From Corbicula japonica (Eukaryota > Mollusca > Bivalvia > Venerida > Cyrenidae), in NCBI GenBank assembly GCA_038501625.1, contig JAZAYU010000085.1, positions 1,155,193 through 1,219,192 of the forward strand: a stretch of DNA of 64,000 bases, in the 5' to 3' direction. The translations under genes were made by a program, and so were the position numbers. Positions within the stretch are counted from its first letter, which is position 1. Each line of letters starts with the position of its first letter. A model generated the notes under the pieces. The model was not told the DNA's origin. It ran no database searches and saw nothing but the letters and a program-made list of their open reading frames with translations. Shown piece after piece: positions 37,096 to 48,459 of the stretch.

Positions 37096-37437
37096 TGAGT
37101 GGATGCTGTTTGCGTGTGTTTTCAATATTTTTTTTCAAAATATTGTCCTTGTTGGTGCACTTAGAATTAAATTAAATACAACTTTGAAATAAGAAATTAT
37201 GTGCTTGAATTGCAGTTGTATAAATAAAGTTTTTAAAAAACAAAAATGTTCAATATAATACGTAAGAACATGTTCTCTTTGTAAAAAAGTGCTTAATTTT
37301 TTTTGTATAAAGTCTCTTAAATGTACAATAATTTTTCCAAAGCAAAATGCTGTGTTTTTAAGAAATGGGCTTTAAACCACACAGTGTTTTCATAGTTCAG
37401 TGACTTGCAAACGATGTTAATTTAATATAGAGGTTAT
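37096..37437. other. Unassigned DNA
   Basis: Nothing recognised. Confidence 0.4.
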
Positions 37438-37880
37438 TTGTTTTTACCAGTGTAAGATAGAAATATATTTCACCGAGTGAGCTGCGGAATTAGTATTTTC
37501 ACAAGTGGCGAAGCCACCAGTGAAAATACATAATTCCGTAGTTTACAAGTGAAATATATTTCTATCTTTCACTGGTAAAAACAAATTTTCTTTTTATTTT
37601 ATGCCTTTATGTACAAAATTTGCGTGAATTTGACAGAAAAATTGCATGAACTGGTACCAAAACCGCATGTTTATGACGTGACGTCATGACGTCAAATATA
37701 CAAATTTGAGCCCGTTTTCTAAACGCTCTCATTTGGAATGTTATGTGCGTTTGGGTACCAACGTAAAAAAATCAGTGAAAAATAAAAATGATATTCCACT
37801 GTTTGAAAACAGTGAAATACCACTTTTATTTCACCGTGAAAATTCTATAATTCACCGAAAAGCATAAAATGAAATTTCTT
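37438..37880. mobile_element. Large hairpin / foldback element
   Basis: 37,438-37,585 is a palindrome with ~70-bp arms: TTTGTTTTTACCAGTG pairs with CACTGGTAAAAACAAA, AGATAGAAATATATTTCACC with its complement, and GGCGAAGCC marks the centre. A second inverted pair (TTTTATTTTATGC at 37,591 and GCATAAAATGAAA at 37,862) and inner ones around CACTGTTTGAAAACAGTG suggest a ~440-bp foldback transposon. No coding capacity. Confidence 0.75.
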
Positions 37881-37929
37881 ATTAATTTCATAAATGCCTT
37901 TTGCATATTGGCCGTAAAGGACAACGGTT

Positions 37930-38030
37930 TAGAACATGGGTTTATATAAAAATCATTTTCAATTAAGACACCAAAAACATTAACGAAAAAGAGAACATTT
38001 TTTTGGAATTCTGCCACTGGGGGTCTTCAC
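37930..38030 (-). mobile_element. Family A repeat, fragment
   Basis: GAACATGGGTTTATATAAAA, AAGACACCAAAAACATTAAC, GAAAAAGAGAACAT and CTGCCACTGGGGGTC follow minus-strand family order. The CCGCCTTGGAACGG segment is deleted. Confidence 0.7.
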
Positions 38031-38092
38031 TCAATTAGATGACAAAACGCTGTAGATATATTTCTAAAATTATTTTTGTTTTCATGTTTTAA

Positions 38093-38475
38093 AAAGATGA
38101 AAAGGGAACTTTGAAAGCCATCGAACACGACAAATATGAAAATACTGCAGGCTCGGTTTGATTGAGCCTGTTCATGGGCAGTAATGGAAATGCATATTAC
38201 TGCCCACGCCGTCTAGCCCCGGGTTGAGCACAACTCAATATTTACACCAATGAACAGTACAATTTCGATCCATCCCAAACGACCCATATAAAAGAATGGG
38301 TTTGCCCTAAACGAGAAAACAATGGGCGGAACTAAACCGAATGGAATTTTGACAGGGGATCAGAGAATATAAATCCTGCATATCACAGACAACGCCGAAG
38401 GAAAAATTTAAAAAGCAGGAAATATATCCTACGGGTGATTGAACAATATCCAAATCTGTATTGGCTGGGATATTG
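38093..38475 (+). mobile_element. Family B repeat, short subfamily, near full length
   Basis: GATGAAAAGGGAACTTTGAA, CACGACAAATATGAAAATAC, hairpin GGCTCGGTTTGATTGAGCC, hairpin GGGCAGTAATGGAAATGCAT followed by ATTACTGCCC, CCTAGCCCCGGGTTGAGCAC, GAATGGGTTTGCCC, GGGATCAGAGAATATAAATC and GAACAATATCCAAATC. It lacks the ~90-bp insert of the 12.8 and 19 kb copies. Confidence 0.88.
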
Positions 38476-38737
38476 AAACCATCTATAAACTGTTTTCTAA
38501 AAACAAATTCTTTTAATGCAGATGACGATTCAGTGGCACCCCAAACCGCTGATCAGATCGTTGAGCAATATTGTCTGTTAATATTACTCTGAAAATACCG
38601 ATCTCCCACCGATTTTATAATAAACTGTATGAAAAACCCAGCCAGAATAGCACTCTGAATTATGTACAACTAACCTCATGCTTTATTTCCTGCCGTATTT
38701 TTATTTTTATACATTTGGCGTTTTATGCGATACGTAA

Positions 38738-38904
38738 AATTTATTTTCTCTGATCCCCCCGTCGAAATTCTGTTATATTCAGTTCTACCAACTGTTTTCT
38801 CGTTTAGGGAAAATCCATTCTTTTATAAGGGGTCAATATGCCGCTGTTTATGCAATGGTTCTTATCTGATTATTACGCATTAAAAGTGCCATGTTCATTT
38901 TATA
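38738..38904 (-). mobile_element. Family B repeat cut off by a family A copy
   Basis: TTCTCTGATCCCCCCGTCGA, CAACTGTTTTCTCGTTTAGG, CCATTCTTTTATAAGGGG, TATGCCGCTG and GTGCCATGTTC match the minus-strand family B 3' half. The match stops where family A sequence begins at 38,905. Confidence 0.75.
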
Positions 38905-39005
38905 GTGATTTGCCACTCTACCAAGGCGGAAAACACTCAAATTCTCATATTTTTAGTTGTTTGTGGTGTCTTTTTTGGAAATAATTATTTAAAAAGCTGC
39001 ATCGG
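38905..39005 (+). mobile_element. Family A repeat, fragment
   Basis: TGATTTGCCACTCTACCAAG, GCGGAAAACACTC, TTGTTTGTGGTGTCTTTTTT and AATTATTTAAAAAGCTGC follow family order. Both ends are lost; its left edge interrupts a family B copy. Confidence 0.7.
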
Positions 39006-39119
39006 CCGCTATGCAAATTGCTTTGTTCCGCCTTCAAGACCCGGGATTAGTACATGTATTATACAATCCCCAGACGAGCATGTTCCGTGAGTATTATTTT
39101 TTATATCAGTAATGTAATA

Positions 39120-39215
39120 ATTTAGGCTCGTCCGTCGCATGTGAGGCGCAAAAATAATAACCATCATCATTATTACAGGTAGTCGTTAGTAAATAATTAG
39201 TTTCTTATGTTAATG
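39120..39215 (+). repeat. Family G repeat, copy 1
   Basis: GTCGCATGTGAGGCGCAAAA, TCATTATTACAGG, GTCGTTAGT and TTAGTTTCTTATGTTAATG align with 57,100-57,170 at moderate similarity. Nature unknown. Confidence 0.55.
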
Positions 39216-40199
39216 TTTTCCTTGGTGCGTGTTTGGTACATATATTTCGTAACTCTTTTGCAGTCAAGACATGTTTGTATTTAGAAACCTTAAGTCCTGT
39301 TTTGCGTGCGTGCATTTAGTTGTGATTGGTTTAATACTTATTCTAATAAATTTAGCCATTTTCATGTCTTTTTAAATGCGTCTCGTAAAATTTTAACATA
39401 TTAATATTATCACCATATTATTCAATGAAACAAACAAAATGCCGTACGCTTTAATAATTCACTTGAGCCTCAATTTCTTTCAAAAACATTTCAATGCCAC
39501 ATATATTTGACCATATATGCCTATATAAAGCACAAAGTATACAACGCAATAGTAACCCACCCACTACTAGCCCAGAAGAACTCCGGTTCCTGTGAATAAT
39601 TATTCGCAATTTCCACATAAACCAATCATAATTTACCGAGAACTCTATTTGTGGCACAAAATGATTTTTGGACCAATAAAAATACTCGACTGATATTTCC
39701 TCGCTTAGCCTTGTCTTACATAATTATATCGCTGGAAAAAAAAGTGACGAAGTAGTTGTTCGCATAAGTTATTAAATCCTGCCTTGTTTGTACCAAATAA
39801 TGAAAGTCAGTATAACCTTGTCCTCTTCACTGCATTACCTTTTATCAGTAAGTACGACCATAACCGCTTTACCCTATTACCTTCAAATAACATATAACGA
39901 ACTAATAAGATCTGAGGTTCTGTCATTTATTTTAAGTCATCTCTAATACTAAGCCATTATTAAAACATACATTTTACATTATTCTAATGGATTTCGGGTT
40001 AAAACGGCTTCGGAATACTATAAAGATGCTGACCGCCGTACATTAGGTATTACGTAGTTATTTATTGATTGACCTCGATACAAGGAATTGAAATACCGGT
40101 TCAATAAAAAACTAGTTCAGTTGAATTCTTGAAAAATAAAATGTAAAAAATAAAGAATATAATATTTAATGTTGTTAGTATGAACAATAAACATTTAAT
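39216..40199. other. Unassigned DNA
   Basis: No gene recognised. Confidence 0.4.
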
Positions 40200-40275
40200 G
40201 AAATCGGAAATTGAGTAGTCGCCGAACGCGACAAACATGTAATTATTGCAGGCTCGGCTTGAATAATTCTAATTA
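40200..40275 (+). mobile_element. Possible family B remnant
   Basis: GTCGCCGAACGCGACAAACA and TTGCAGGCTCGGCTTGA resemble the family B 5' region; the rest is unrecognisable. Confidence 0.45.
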
Positions 40276-40460
40276 TAGCCAAAATGGAACAAACAAGACC
40301 GGCTGCCATTATGTTGCCATCGCACGGTACAGATATGTATGTTTGGTATTTAAGCATATTGAAAATGAACATGGGATGTCCGCAACCACGACTGAGATGA
40401 AATAACGTATAATACATGATCATTTTGGCTGAATCTGAGATTTATCGTTAACTAAACATA

Positions 40461-40503
40461 AACTGCGCTGTCGTCGTGACGGTGCGGGTTCGCTCCTAGC
40501 TAG
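40461..40503 (+). mobile_element. Family D tRNA-like SINE core
   Basis: CTGCGCTGTCGTCGTGACGG followed by TGCGGGTTCGCTCCTAGCTA. The B box GGTTCGCTCC is intact. Confidence 0.6.
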
Positions 40504-40634
40504 AGACAATATTATTTAATAAATATTTCTGGAGCATAAAAACATTTATTTTATTTAAACTTTGGGCTAATGGTTATTTTTTATTACACTGTCTTGATTT
40601 ATATTTGCTTTTAAAGTTTATGTGCACACACTTC

Positions 40635-40806
40635 AAATTTATTGAACCGAGCAATGCAAAAACATGTCTTCGTTAAGTATCCTGTAACAATATTACCTTA
40701 TATTATCGGAAAAAAAAACGAAATGGAATCGCTAGTTTAGTATCAACAACATAAATGTCAAAAGATTTCCGAAGACATGTTTTGCATGGGACGGCTCAGT
40801 TAAATT
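40635..40806. mobile_element. Family H TIR element (MITE-like)
   Basis: AAATTTATTGAACCGAGC and ATGCAAAAACATGTCTTCG on the left are mirrored by CGAAGACATGTTTTGCAT and GACGGCTCAGTTAAATTT on the right. Terminal inverted repeats are ~36 bp in a 172-bp element. Single copy here. Confidence 0.7.
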
Positions 40807-41369
40807 TATCCGCCATTCGGTTATAACAACCATGTTAAATGTTTTTATTCAACAATACAAAACAGTCCTTTCCGTTAATAAACATTTCGTTTTTCTTGTT
40901 TTTTTTTGTATGTTACAAATATTAGAAATATCACTGCGAAGAAACCTTCTTTACATAATTACATAATAGTTGACATGGTTGCATAATCCCAGTAACCAAC
41001 CTGGTAACACCATTTTTTTCACTAATAAAAATAAATACACTTTATGCCCTAATCAAATGTCGTAAGATATAACTTGATGATCGCTGTCTTAAGACGAACG
41101 TTGAACAAACTTTAAGATAAAAACATGCATGCGTGCTTGAATAGTACTATCAACACTAATAAGCCTGTTGTACGATTTGGACTGAAGACTGAACTGAGCT
41201 TTAAACAATAAGATTATGGATGGACGGCATAAATAAATTAATTAGATAACGTCGGATTAAATGTCCTCGCTTTTGATCAAGTTCTGTGGCTTATCACAAA
41301 GCTTATAAACCTCATTTTGTCACGTTACGTCACATTTTAGAAAGACACAGGAAAATAACTTACACGAAG
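40807..41369. other. Unassigned DNA
   Basis: Nothing recognised. Confidence 0.4.
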
Positions 41370-41790
41370 CCGGAATGGATGGTCAGCGGAAAATTATATT
41401 TTCACATTTAGCTATAAATAAGACGTGTTTCTTTGCACGTATACTGGTATACTGTAAAGGATTTTTTTTGGAAATTATCTGATATAAAGTTATTAAATTA
41501 TATGAAACCCAAAAGACGTCATACAAAAAGTTGAGTTTGTTTTGCGGATATTTTTGTATGCCGAAGAGTGTTTCTGAAATTATATCAGCCGTAAAATGAA
41601 TTATGGTTTAACCATAGATAACTACTCCTAATGCTTTCGGATCTCAGACATTCTACGAGGTGATTAAAATGAATCTTTGTTCGTAACTTTTCGTTTCGAA
41701 TGCATTATCATAATTGCATGTCAATTTGATCTTGAATTTTCAGGAGAGGTTGTAAAGATTATTGAGGGAGAAGGTTGTACTAGACAACGT
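41370..41790 (+). repeat. Family F repeat, long copy
   Basis: Aligns along its length with 59,985-60,430: GGTCAGCGGAAAATTATATT, GTTTCTGAAATTATATCAGC, CGTAAAATGAATTATGG, TTAACCATAGATAAC, TGCATTATCATAATTGCATG, TTGATCTTGAATTTTCAGG and AAAGATTATTGAGG. No coding capacity seen. Confidence 0.75.
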
Positions 41791-42499
41791 TTGTCATTAA
41801 AACAGTAAGAATTTTGACAAAAATAGGTTAAATGTTGTTGGTTTTGCGCTTAGCCTACAAAAATAATTTTGAAACCGTTGAACTAGTAGTATGACGAATT
41901 GTTAAGACCCAGACCGTTAATAACACTAGTTCCTGATGTGCGATGTTGTGTAAAACTAAACCAATGCTCAAAATATTGTCCAATGGTTTAAAGACCAAGG
42001 AATCATAGTAATTGGGGTGGTGTTATGTATTTTGTCCGGGAAATTTGTATAGGTACACGCAAAAATACACAATTAACAAAAACAATTCGGATGTGGGGAT
42101 AAGGGCGGGAAACTGGATGGGTTAGATATATCAGAGATAGAGGAAGGACTTTTTTGTGCAGTTTAGGTCAGATAATTAAACAGCACTGGTTTTCATGGTT
42201 AACACTTCGCGGCCATAATGTTTAATGAATGCAAGCATTAAAGGTCTAACTAATATTAGAAACAAAAACAGTTAAATGGAGAATCTCCATGTTAATGTTC
42301 TTGACATATCAACTTGCGAAATAACTGCTCAAAGATGTCTGACGAAGGAGACATGTAGGTGGCTTTTCGTTTTTCTTTTTTTATCTATTTTATTAACACG
42401 GTAGCAACGTTTGTACCTTGTTGAGGCCGTAAAACGTCGCCCTATACATTCAGTCAGTAGAGTTATCAATTACACCCTTCAAAGGCCTTACAGCACGAT
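41791..42499. other. Unassigned DNA
   Basis: No gene or repeat recognised. Confidence 0.4.
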
Positions 42500-42656
42500 A
42501 TTTACAATTGCGAAAATAATGAGTTGTGCTTAATCCGGGGATAGGCGGAACATTAAAATGCATTTCCATTTGTGTCCATGAAAAGGTTCTGCAATATTTG
42601 TTTTTTATATTTCTTGTATTCAGAGTCTTTTAAAGTTACATTTTTATCTATTTATA
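42500..42656 (-). mobile_element. Family B repeat, decayed
   Basis: ATGAGTTGTGCTTAATCCGG, GGATAGGCGG, AAAATGCATTTCCATTTGTG, GGTTCTGCAATATTTG and TTTTAAAGTTACATTTTTAT keep minus-strand family order. The PLE fragment begins within ~20 bp of its end. Confidence 0.7.
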
Positions 42657-42674
42657 CGTGAGTTTATACGTGAC

Positions 42675-43140
42675 ATTATTAAAGCCTTGAACAACAACTC
42701 GAGGTACCTTGATGATTTGTTGAATATAGATTATAACCACTTAACATCTCTGGTTAATAAAATTTACCCTCATGAACTACAACTTAATAAACACTTAAGA
42801 TAAGCAAGCAAACATTCTTGAGCTTTATCTGTCTATTGACAAAGGGTACGTTATTAATAAAATATATGATAAAAGAGACGATTTTAGTTTTAATATAGTA
42901 AATTTTTCGTTTTAGACGGCGTTGTTCCTCGTGCAACATCTTACGGGCTTGTTCGCTTTTCTAGAGCTTGCATTGACGTTAATAATTTCAATGAATGTAA
43001 TCTTTCCATAACATAATTTTTTTTTAAAACAATGTTATCGGTATCATAAATTAAAGAAAACATTTTGCAAGTTTTACCCAGATTTAATTCAAAAATGCAG
43101 GTGCAGATTAAAATCACTATTGCAATTAGGTATTTTACAG
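42675..43140 (+). pseudogene. Second Penelope-like RT fragment, heavily decayed
   Basis: Begins inside RT just upstream of motif C (SRYLDDLLNID). ELQLNK, a frameshift, YLSIDKGYVINKIYDKRDDF, SFNIVNFSF, then frame breaks, and YRYHKLKKTFCKFYPDL near its end all correspond to the RT at 34.9-35.4 kb. Some 9 bases between ACGGG and CTTGTTCGC are deleted relative to that copy. It is 5'-truncated, lacks motif A, and has at least three frameshifts or stops, so it is an older or less constrained insertion than the 34-kb copy. Confidence 0.85.
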
Positions 43141-43752
43141 CAAGTTTTTGTATGGAGATTTAATTTATAAACTTTATAACTTTATAAATACGTTTTTGTA
43201 TGGAGATTTAGTTTATAAACTTTAGAAAATTAAAGGCAATATTAATTTTACCGGTTATTCGTAAAATCCATCTATAAATTCAAAAAGAAAGGTTACCAAC
43301 ATGATATTCTACAGCGCTCTGTCATCGTGTTCTTGATAATTTGACTCCAGGGACTCTGGGCTCGGTAAGATCATTAATACTCACCTTTCTGGCTTTGCAA
43401 TGCTATTAGCTTCTTTTTTTTACATGTTTGTGTGCTTTTGCATGCAGCATTGTTAAGCTGCTGGGTTGTTTGGAGTTATTTCAACATAACAGCTTGTTTG
43501 TTGATATGAGAATCTGTTGGGGGCATGTGCACCATAGAACCTGGTTTAAACCCCCTGTGGCAATTTGTTTTGCCACTGACCGTTCCAAGGCGGTAACCCC
43601 AAGGGTTATCTTTTTCGTTAATTGTTTGTGGCGTCTTATTTGAATTTTCATACATATAACAACATGCTCTCTTTTCCTCTCTTCTTTCTCGCTGCGTGGG
43701 AAGCTGTGTTTTGTGAGTGTGGCGATTCCTGATATGCATATTTCACTTTTTC
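43141..43752 (+). mobile_element. PLE 3' tail with the family A sequence
   Basis: Continues directly from the RT fragment. A local duplication of TTTTTGTATGGAGATTTA lies at 43,144-43,224. GGTTACCAACATGATATTCT and ACAGCGCTCTG are joined to TCATCGTGTTCTTGATAATT by an internal deletion. GACTCTGGGCTCGGTAAGAT follows, then full family A from AGCTTCTTTT to TGATATGCATATTTCAC. Confidence 0.88.
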
Positions 43753-43859
43753 ACGATACAAGTTTGAAGTTTGGCAAACCTGGCTAAACAGCTTCAATCA
43801 GTACTGTTATCAATCAACCCTTTGAAGGCATTTAAAAACAATACATAATTATATTTGCG

Positions 43860-43998
43860 GGAATTCTGAGTTGCACTCATCCCGGAGATAGGCGGCGTGA
43901 ACGGTAATATGCATTTCCGTTACTGCATATGATCAGACTTAGTCAAAGCGACTCTACATGTTTTCATATTAGTCATGTTAAGTAGTTTCAATTTCATC
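43860..43998 (-). mobile_element. Family B repeat, decayed
   Basis: GAGTTGCACTCATCCCGGAG, ATAGGCGGCGTGAACGG, TAATATGCATTTCCGTTACT, GCATATGATCAG and TCATGTTAAGTAGTTTCAAT are minus-strand family B in order, with a weakened second hairpin. Confidence 0.7.
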
Positions 43999-44998
43999 TA
44001 ATCGTATTTGTATGTTGTCAAAGTTTTATCATTTGAGTTTTTGGTTTTGGAAATGTTGAGATAAAAAAACATTTGTAAATCATTCCATACGAATCTTAGT
44101 GTAACGTACACAGCAAGCTCTTACAGCACTAACGAACTGCCGACCAGTTATAAGGGCTCTCTGATCTATTATGTCATTGTAAGACTGCCATAGAAATGTG
44201 CCAACATTTAGGATATGACATGAGTTGCCATTTCTTACAAAAATCAGAATACAGATTATTAAATGAGACGCCGGCATGACGTTAGTACTTACCAAGACTT
44301 CGTGGTTGATGTTTTTTTTTAATGTACAAGAAAAAAAATACATATGACAAAAAGGCGCGGCACAAAAACAGTGTTGTGAAAAGAGTGAAACGTAAATTTC
44401 AAATGCAATCCCTAGAGGATAAAATGATAACAGTATTAATTTGATTGACGGGGAAACGGTTTACGGATGCCACTCACCATAGGAAGAGCTTTTGTGAGGA
44501 TATTGAATTATATATTTATTGCTATATTATGAATAAGACAAATATTACAGTTGGCGTAGAAAAACTTAGTGCATTATATATTATAATCGTTCAAAATTTA
44601 AGATTTTGAGTTTAACATTAGCATTAAGTTCTTAAATATATTCTGTTATAAAATGAAATTAAAAACCACCTTTCGTAACTTTACTAATGAAAATTTTGTA
44701 TACCTCAAATTAACTTTAATGCTTTTTATGAGGTATTGTAATCATGTAACTTTAACATTCTTTTGTTACAAATTGTACAGAAAATTGTAAAATATTAGTT
44801 CCTTTTGAGTTGACTACAAATTTCTCTTCTGTCAAAGAGAGTTACTATTTTCAGGGTGGCTATACGACGAGACTTTTTGGACGTGCACACACAAAATCAC
44901 TCTATTCAGTTTTTGCTTATTTCTCAGTAACTTCTGGACCGATTTCGATCAGATAAAGAGCTCCTGTTAAAAAGCATTTTCATCGACATTTAACCTCC
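43999..44998. other. Unassigned DNA
   Basis: An 87-codon minus frame at 44,080-44,343 shows no domain. Nothing else. Confidence 0.4.
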
Positions 44999-45103
44999 AT
45001 TATCAATCGACTGCCGTTTTCTCAAACATTCAAAGACAAATTTAGTTTTAAAGTGTGAATTTGTCTTTGAATGTTTGAAAAAAAACGGCAGCCGATTGAT
45101 AAT
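44999..45103. repeat. Hairpin, ~45-bp arms
   Basis: ATTATCAATCGACTGCCGTT with TTCTCAAACATTCAAAGAC on the left mirrors GTCTTTGAATGTTTG with AACGGCAGCCGATTGATAAT on the right, around a short loop. Likely a foldback MITE; only one copy here. Confidence 0.75.
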
Positions 45104-45624
45104 CGATGCTCTTTTATTCCTTTTACATATACATTCCGTCTAAGTAGGTAAAATGAATTTCTGAAAGTCTTTTTTATTGTGTGTATTTCATTTTTTATTA
45201 AAACAAATCAATATTTTTTAAAGAAAAAGGAAGAAGAAAAAATATCTTGTCTTGCTCATGTCAACGACTTTTAATCGCAATGGTAAACCTCATAGATCAA
45301 CATAACTCTTTCACCCATGGACAAAGTAAAACTGTTGAAAACAATGCAAGCGTGAAGTTAAAATAAATAAATGATCAAGAACACACGACACCATTTTTAT
45401 AGTGAAAACTTCTGGGTCTACTTTTTTTAGAGATTAGACGCTTCAAGCACATTCATCATTAGTCTCGCAAAGATCGTTTTTTTGTAAAGGTTAATATATA
45501 TAATATGATTATTAAAAACGTTAACCTGACCTTATCGTCCGTTATCAAGATGTCGATTAATAAAGTCAAATGTTCAACCATCATTTAATATGGTGTTTCT
45601 ATATTTTGCTCTCCTACTAGCGTT
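45104..45624. other. Unassigned DNA
   Basis: Nothing recognised. Confidence 0.4.
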
Positions 45625-45735
45625 CACTAACGGTTGCAACCTTCTGTCTCAATCGTCTGTGTAACATCCTCTGCGAATTCAAAATTAACTTGACATGCAA
45701 TTATGATAATGCATTCTAAACGAAAGGAAGCTTTC
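45625..45735 (-). repeat. Family F repeat, fragment
   Basis: GGTTGCAACCTTCTGTCTCA, CTGTGTAACATCCTCTGCG, AATTCAAAATTAACTTGACA and TGCAATTATGATAATGCATT. It shows family F uninterrupted across the point where a family C element sits in the 58.5-kb copy. Confidence 0.7.
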
Positions 45736-45954
45736 TGTAAGTAATGAACAAAGATTTTTAGATTTATGTTTAACTGTATCAGAGCATGCCTAGGTTGCAA
45801 ACGCATTTAAAGTCCTTTCTATAACTAAATGATAAATCATTTTATTCTCCTGTTACAAGCACAAGCACTTTTTGGTTTACATAAAAATTGAACAAAACAA
45901 CTGTCTCTGAAATACATCAATAGTTCACCAAGATTTTAGGTACCCGAAATGTCT

Positions 45955-46080
45955 TGAAAAAGGATAAATATGCGTATCAGGAATTGTCACATTCAGAAAC
46001 AAACAACCTCCCCACACAGTCAAGAAGAAGAGAGAGGGAGTGAGCATGGTAAATTAAATGATCAGTTTAAAAAAAACTTT
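45955..46080 (-). mobile_element. Family A repeat, 3' end
   Basis: GGATAAATATGCGTATCAGG, AATTGTCACATTCAG, CCTCCCCACACAGTCAAGAA, GAGAGGGAGTGAGCATGG and TTAAATGATCAGTTT are minus-strand family A. Confidence 0.8.
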
Positions 46081-46405
46081 TTAAGGATTTCCTGAAATTT
46101 TTAAGACAGGAAGAATTCTGAAGTTTTACAGTGAAAACGACAATCTTAATAAAGCCGTTGCAAAAGACAGTTACTTGCATGAAATGTACTAGTCTTTTTC
46201 CTGATATTGAATAAAAGTTATTTTGTTTGTTTCGTGTTATGTGTTTCGATTTTCAGCGATGTTCGGACAGTTTTACCAACAGGTTTCTGCAATTAAATGA
46301 CATCATCCAGCTTGAAACAATAGTTTCAGTTTACAAATAACGTCTGGCTGGTCTCCATAGCATCCAACAAGCGATCTTTGACGTTGTCGTCATGTGACAG
46401 TGTAA
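46081..46405. other. Unassigned DNA
   Basis: No repeat or gene recognised upstream of the small frame at 46,406. Confidence 0.35.
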
Positions 46406-46597
46406 ATGTTAACGATGCAGTTACTTTATGATCTGTATAAATATAAACCGGACGTTGCAAAATTAAGGGAAATTCCTTGGGAAGGAAAATTCACAAACAT
46501 TTCACGAGTTTCTCTTAGAAAGTTTTTTTTTTTCAATAAAAAAGAAATATCTTTTAAAAAGATAAACGACATTGATGAAGTAGACACAGTTTTGTAA
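46406..46597 (+). CDS. Small unrecognised open frame (63 aa)
   Basis: ATG-initiated frame ending in TAA. I do not recognise it. Its composition is more protein-like than other short frames here: mixed charge with Trp and Pro (YKYKPDVAKLREIPWEGKF), then a Phe/Lys-rich part (FFFFNKKEISFKKI) encoded by long A and T runs, and an acidic end (DIDEVDTV). No signal peptide, membrane helix or known motif. It could be the first exon of a gene or a stray fragment, or chance, as the A/T-run half suggests. No splice donor stands out just downstream. Confidence 0.2.
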   Translation: MLTMQLLYDLYKYKPDVAKLREIPWEGKFTNISRVSLRKFFFFNKKEISFKKINDIDEVDTVL

Positions 46598-47095
46598 TTT
46601 TATTTTTAATTACTTGTTAAAGCTGTCGACGAACCATCCCTGCCTTCTAAGTATGGCCTAGGGATTAAGCGACCGAGTCATGGAAACCACACAAATTCAT
46701 TCAAAGTGTCTGACCAAACATGTTTAAGCTGTTGCAACAATTTCGGCTGGTGATAATACGTCGATTAAAGAAGCAATGTCTTGCATTAAATCTTGATCTA
46801 CATTTATTTAGTTTCAAAAAATACCTCTTGTAGAGTTAGAACTTAAGATGAATAAATGTCCTTGAAATATAATAAATATAAATAATAACAACTTGGTACA
46901 AGACCCAAATCTACCATCTTTTACGTAAATTAACTTAAAAAATGTGTCCCTCCCGAGTATTAAGTATCCAAGATGGCGTCCACGATGATTCACGCGCTAA
47001 AATTCTTTTCGTTTTTTTTAATCGAGTGTAAGTTAATTGAATCTTAATTGAAAGTTCACACCACTGTTAAACTATCCCATTAAGGATCAATTACC
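46598..47095. other. Region upstream of the pogo element
   Basis: Presumably includes the 5' end of the transposon. AAGATGGCGTCCACGATG at about 46,971 offers ATG codons and GAGTGTAAGTTA at 47,024 offers a splice donor, but the phase does not fit the acceptor at 47,106, so I do not call a first exon. No terminal inverted repeat was identified. Confidence 0.3.
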
Positions 47096-48271
47096 TTGCC
47101 ATTGCAGGAACATCCTCAAAAAAAGACCAAGAAACGATACAATTATAACACAAAAAATCTTGAATCAGCGTTTAAGTCTGTACAAGAAGGTCATTTAAAT
47201 GTGAGGAGAGCTGCATTGCTACATGGTGTACCTATTCAGACACTTCGTGACAGAGTTAATGGAAAGGTGAAACTTGGTGCTGTATTAAGTAAGGAGACAT
47301 TGTTCACACATGAAGAAGAGGAGTTCTTAGTGCAACATATAGAAAAGCTATGAAGTTTGGGTTATGGTCTGAGCAAATCTCGGGTGAATATTTTGGCTGC
47401 AGAGTTGGCTCAAAAACTTGGCAGGAGAAGCAATCAGTCTAAATTAAGTAATCGTTGGTATTATGCTTTTCTGAAACGCTGGGATTCAAGACTTAAGGTG
47501 GTGAAGCCAAGATCTCTGACTTCCTATAGAGCTGCTGCTCTTACCCAGACCACAATAGACGACTATTTTTCCAGACTTGTATTAACTATGCTGAAATATA
47601 ATTTATTGGGAAAGCCACATTTGATTTATAACCTGGACGAGACAGGACTGAAACCAGAACACAGACCATCCAGTATCGTGGCACCAAAGTCATCCAGAAA
47701 TGTTCAGTCGGTAACTTCACCCAATTCAACAACTGTAACATTGATAAGCTGTATTAGTGCATCGGGAAATGTCATCCTCCATTCTATGTTTTCAAAGGCA
47801 AAAGATAATACAGAGTTATTGCATGGTGCATTACCAGGCTCCGGAATGTCTATGTCAGATAGTGGTTGGTCAAACAGCACAATCTTCATGAAATATTTGA
47901 AGGACCACTTCCTGAAATATGTTGTCACAAGACAGGACCCTACAGAGCACATCTTACTATTGTTTGATGGTCATGCATCGCACTGCACATGGGACATTAT
48001 GGAATGGGCAAAGAACAACAACATAATACTATTTGTCCTTCCTCCACACACAAGCCACGCTCTTCAGCCACTTGATGTGGGCTGCTTTGGGCCATTTAAG
48101 AGCGTTTACTACAACGAACGTAACTTATACATGGCAAGGACCAGAGGCCAGGTTATCACAAAATACAATATTGCTGAGCTGTCCAGTAAGGCGTACTTAA
48201 AGACAATGACTCCAGTAAACATTACATCAGGTTTCAGAAAAGCAGGAGTATGTCCACTGGACAAATCTAAG

Positions 48272-48459
48272 GTAAGTAACAATTATAATTATATATTGAA
48301 TGGTTTATTAATAATGTTTATATGTTTAGCAGAATACCATTAATAATAACTATTAAACTTCATACTTTAATGAATCTAGTTAAAAATAAAACAAAATATT
48401 CAGAGCTAACAGAAAACATAATTATTTGTAGAATATTTATATTGCTAATATATCTACAG
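48272..48459 (+). other. Probable intron in the transposase
   Basis: The donor AAG|GTAAGTAAC is an ideal match. The acceptor TATATCTACAG|GTGCCG ends an AT-rich tract. Removing 188 bp joins two frames in phase 0 (LDKSK to VPLEIKLPSESF) and skips stops present in the intron. No transcript evidence is available here. Confidence 0.75.

Noticed and set aside
46973..47107. First exon of the transposase (ATG at 46,973, donor at 47,028)
   Set aside because: Splicing to the acceptor at 47,106 would shift the frame; no alternative donor in phase was found.
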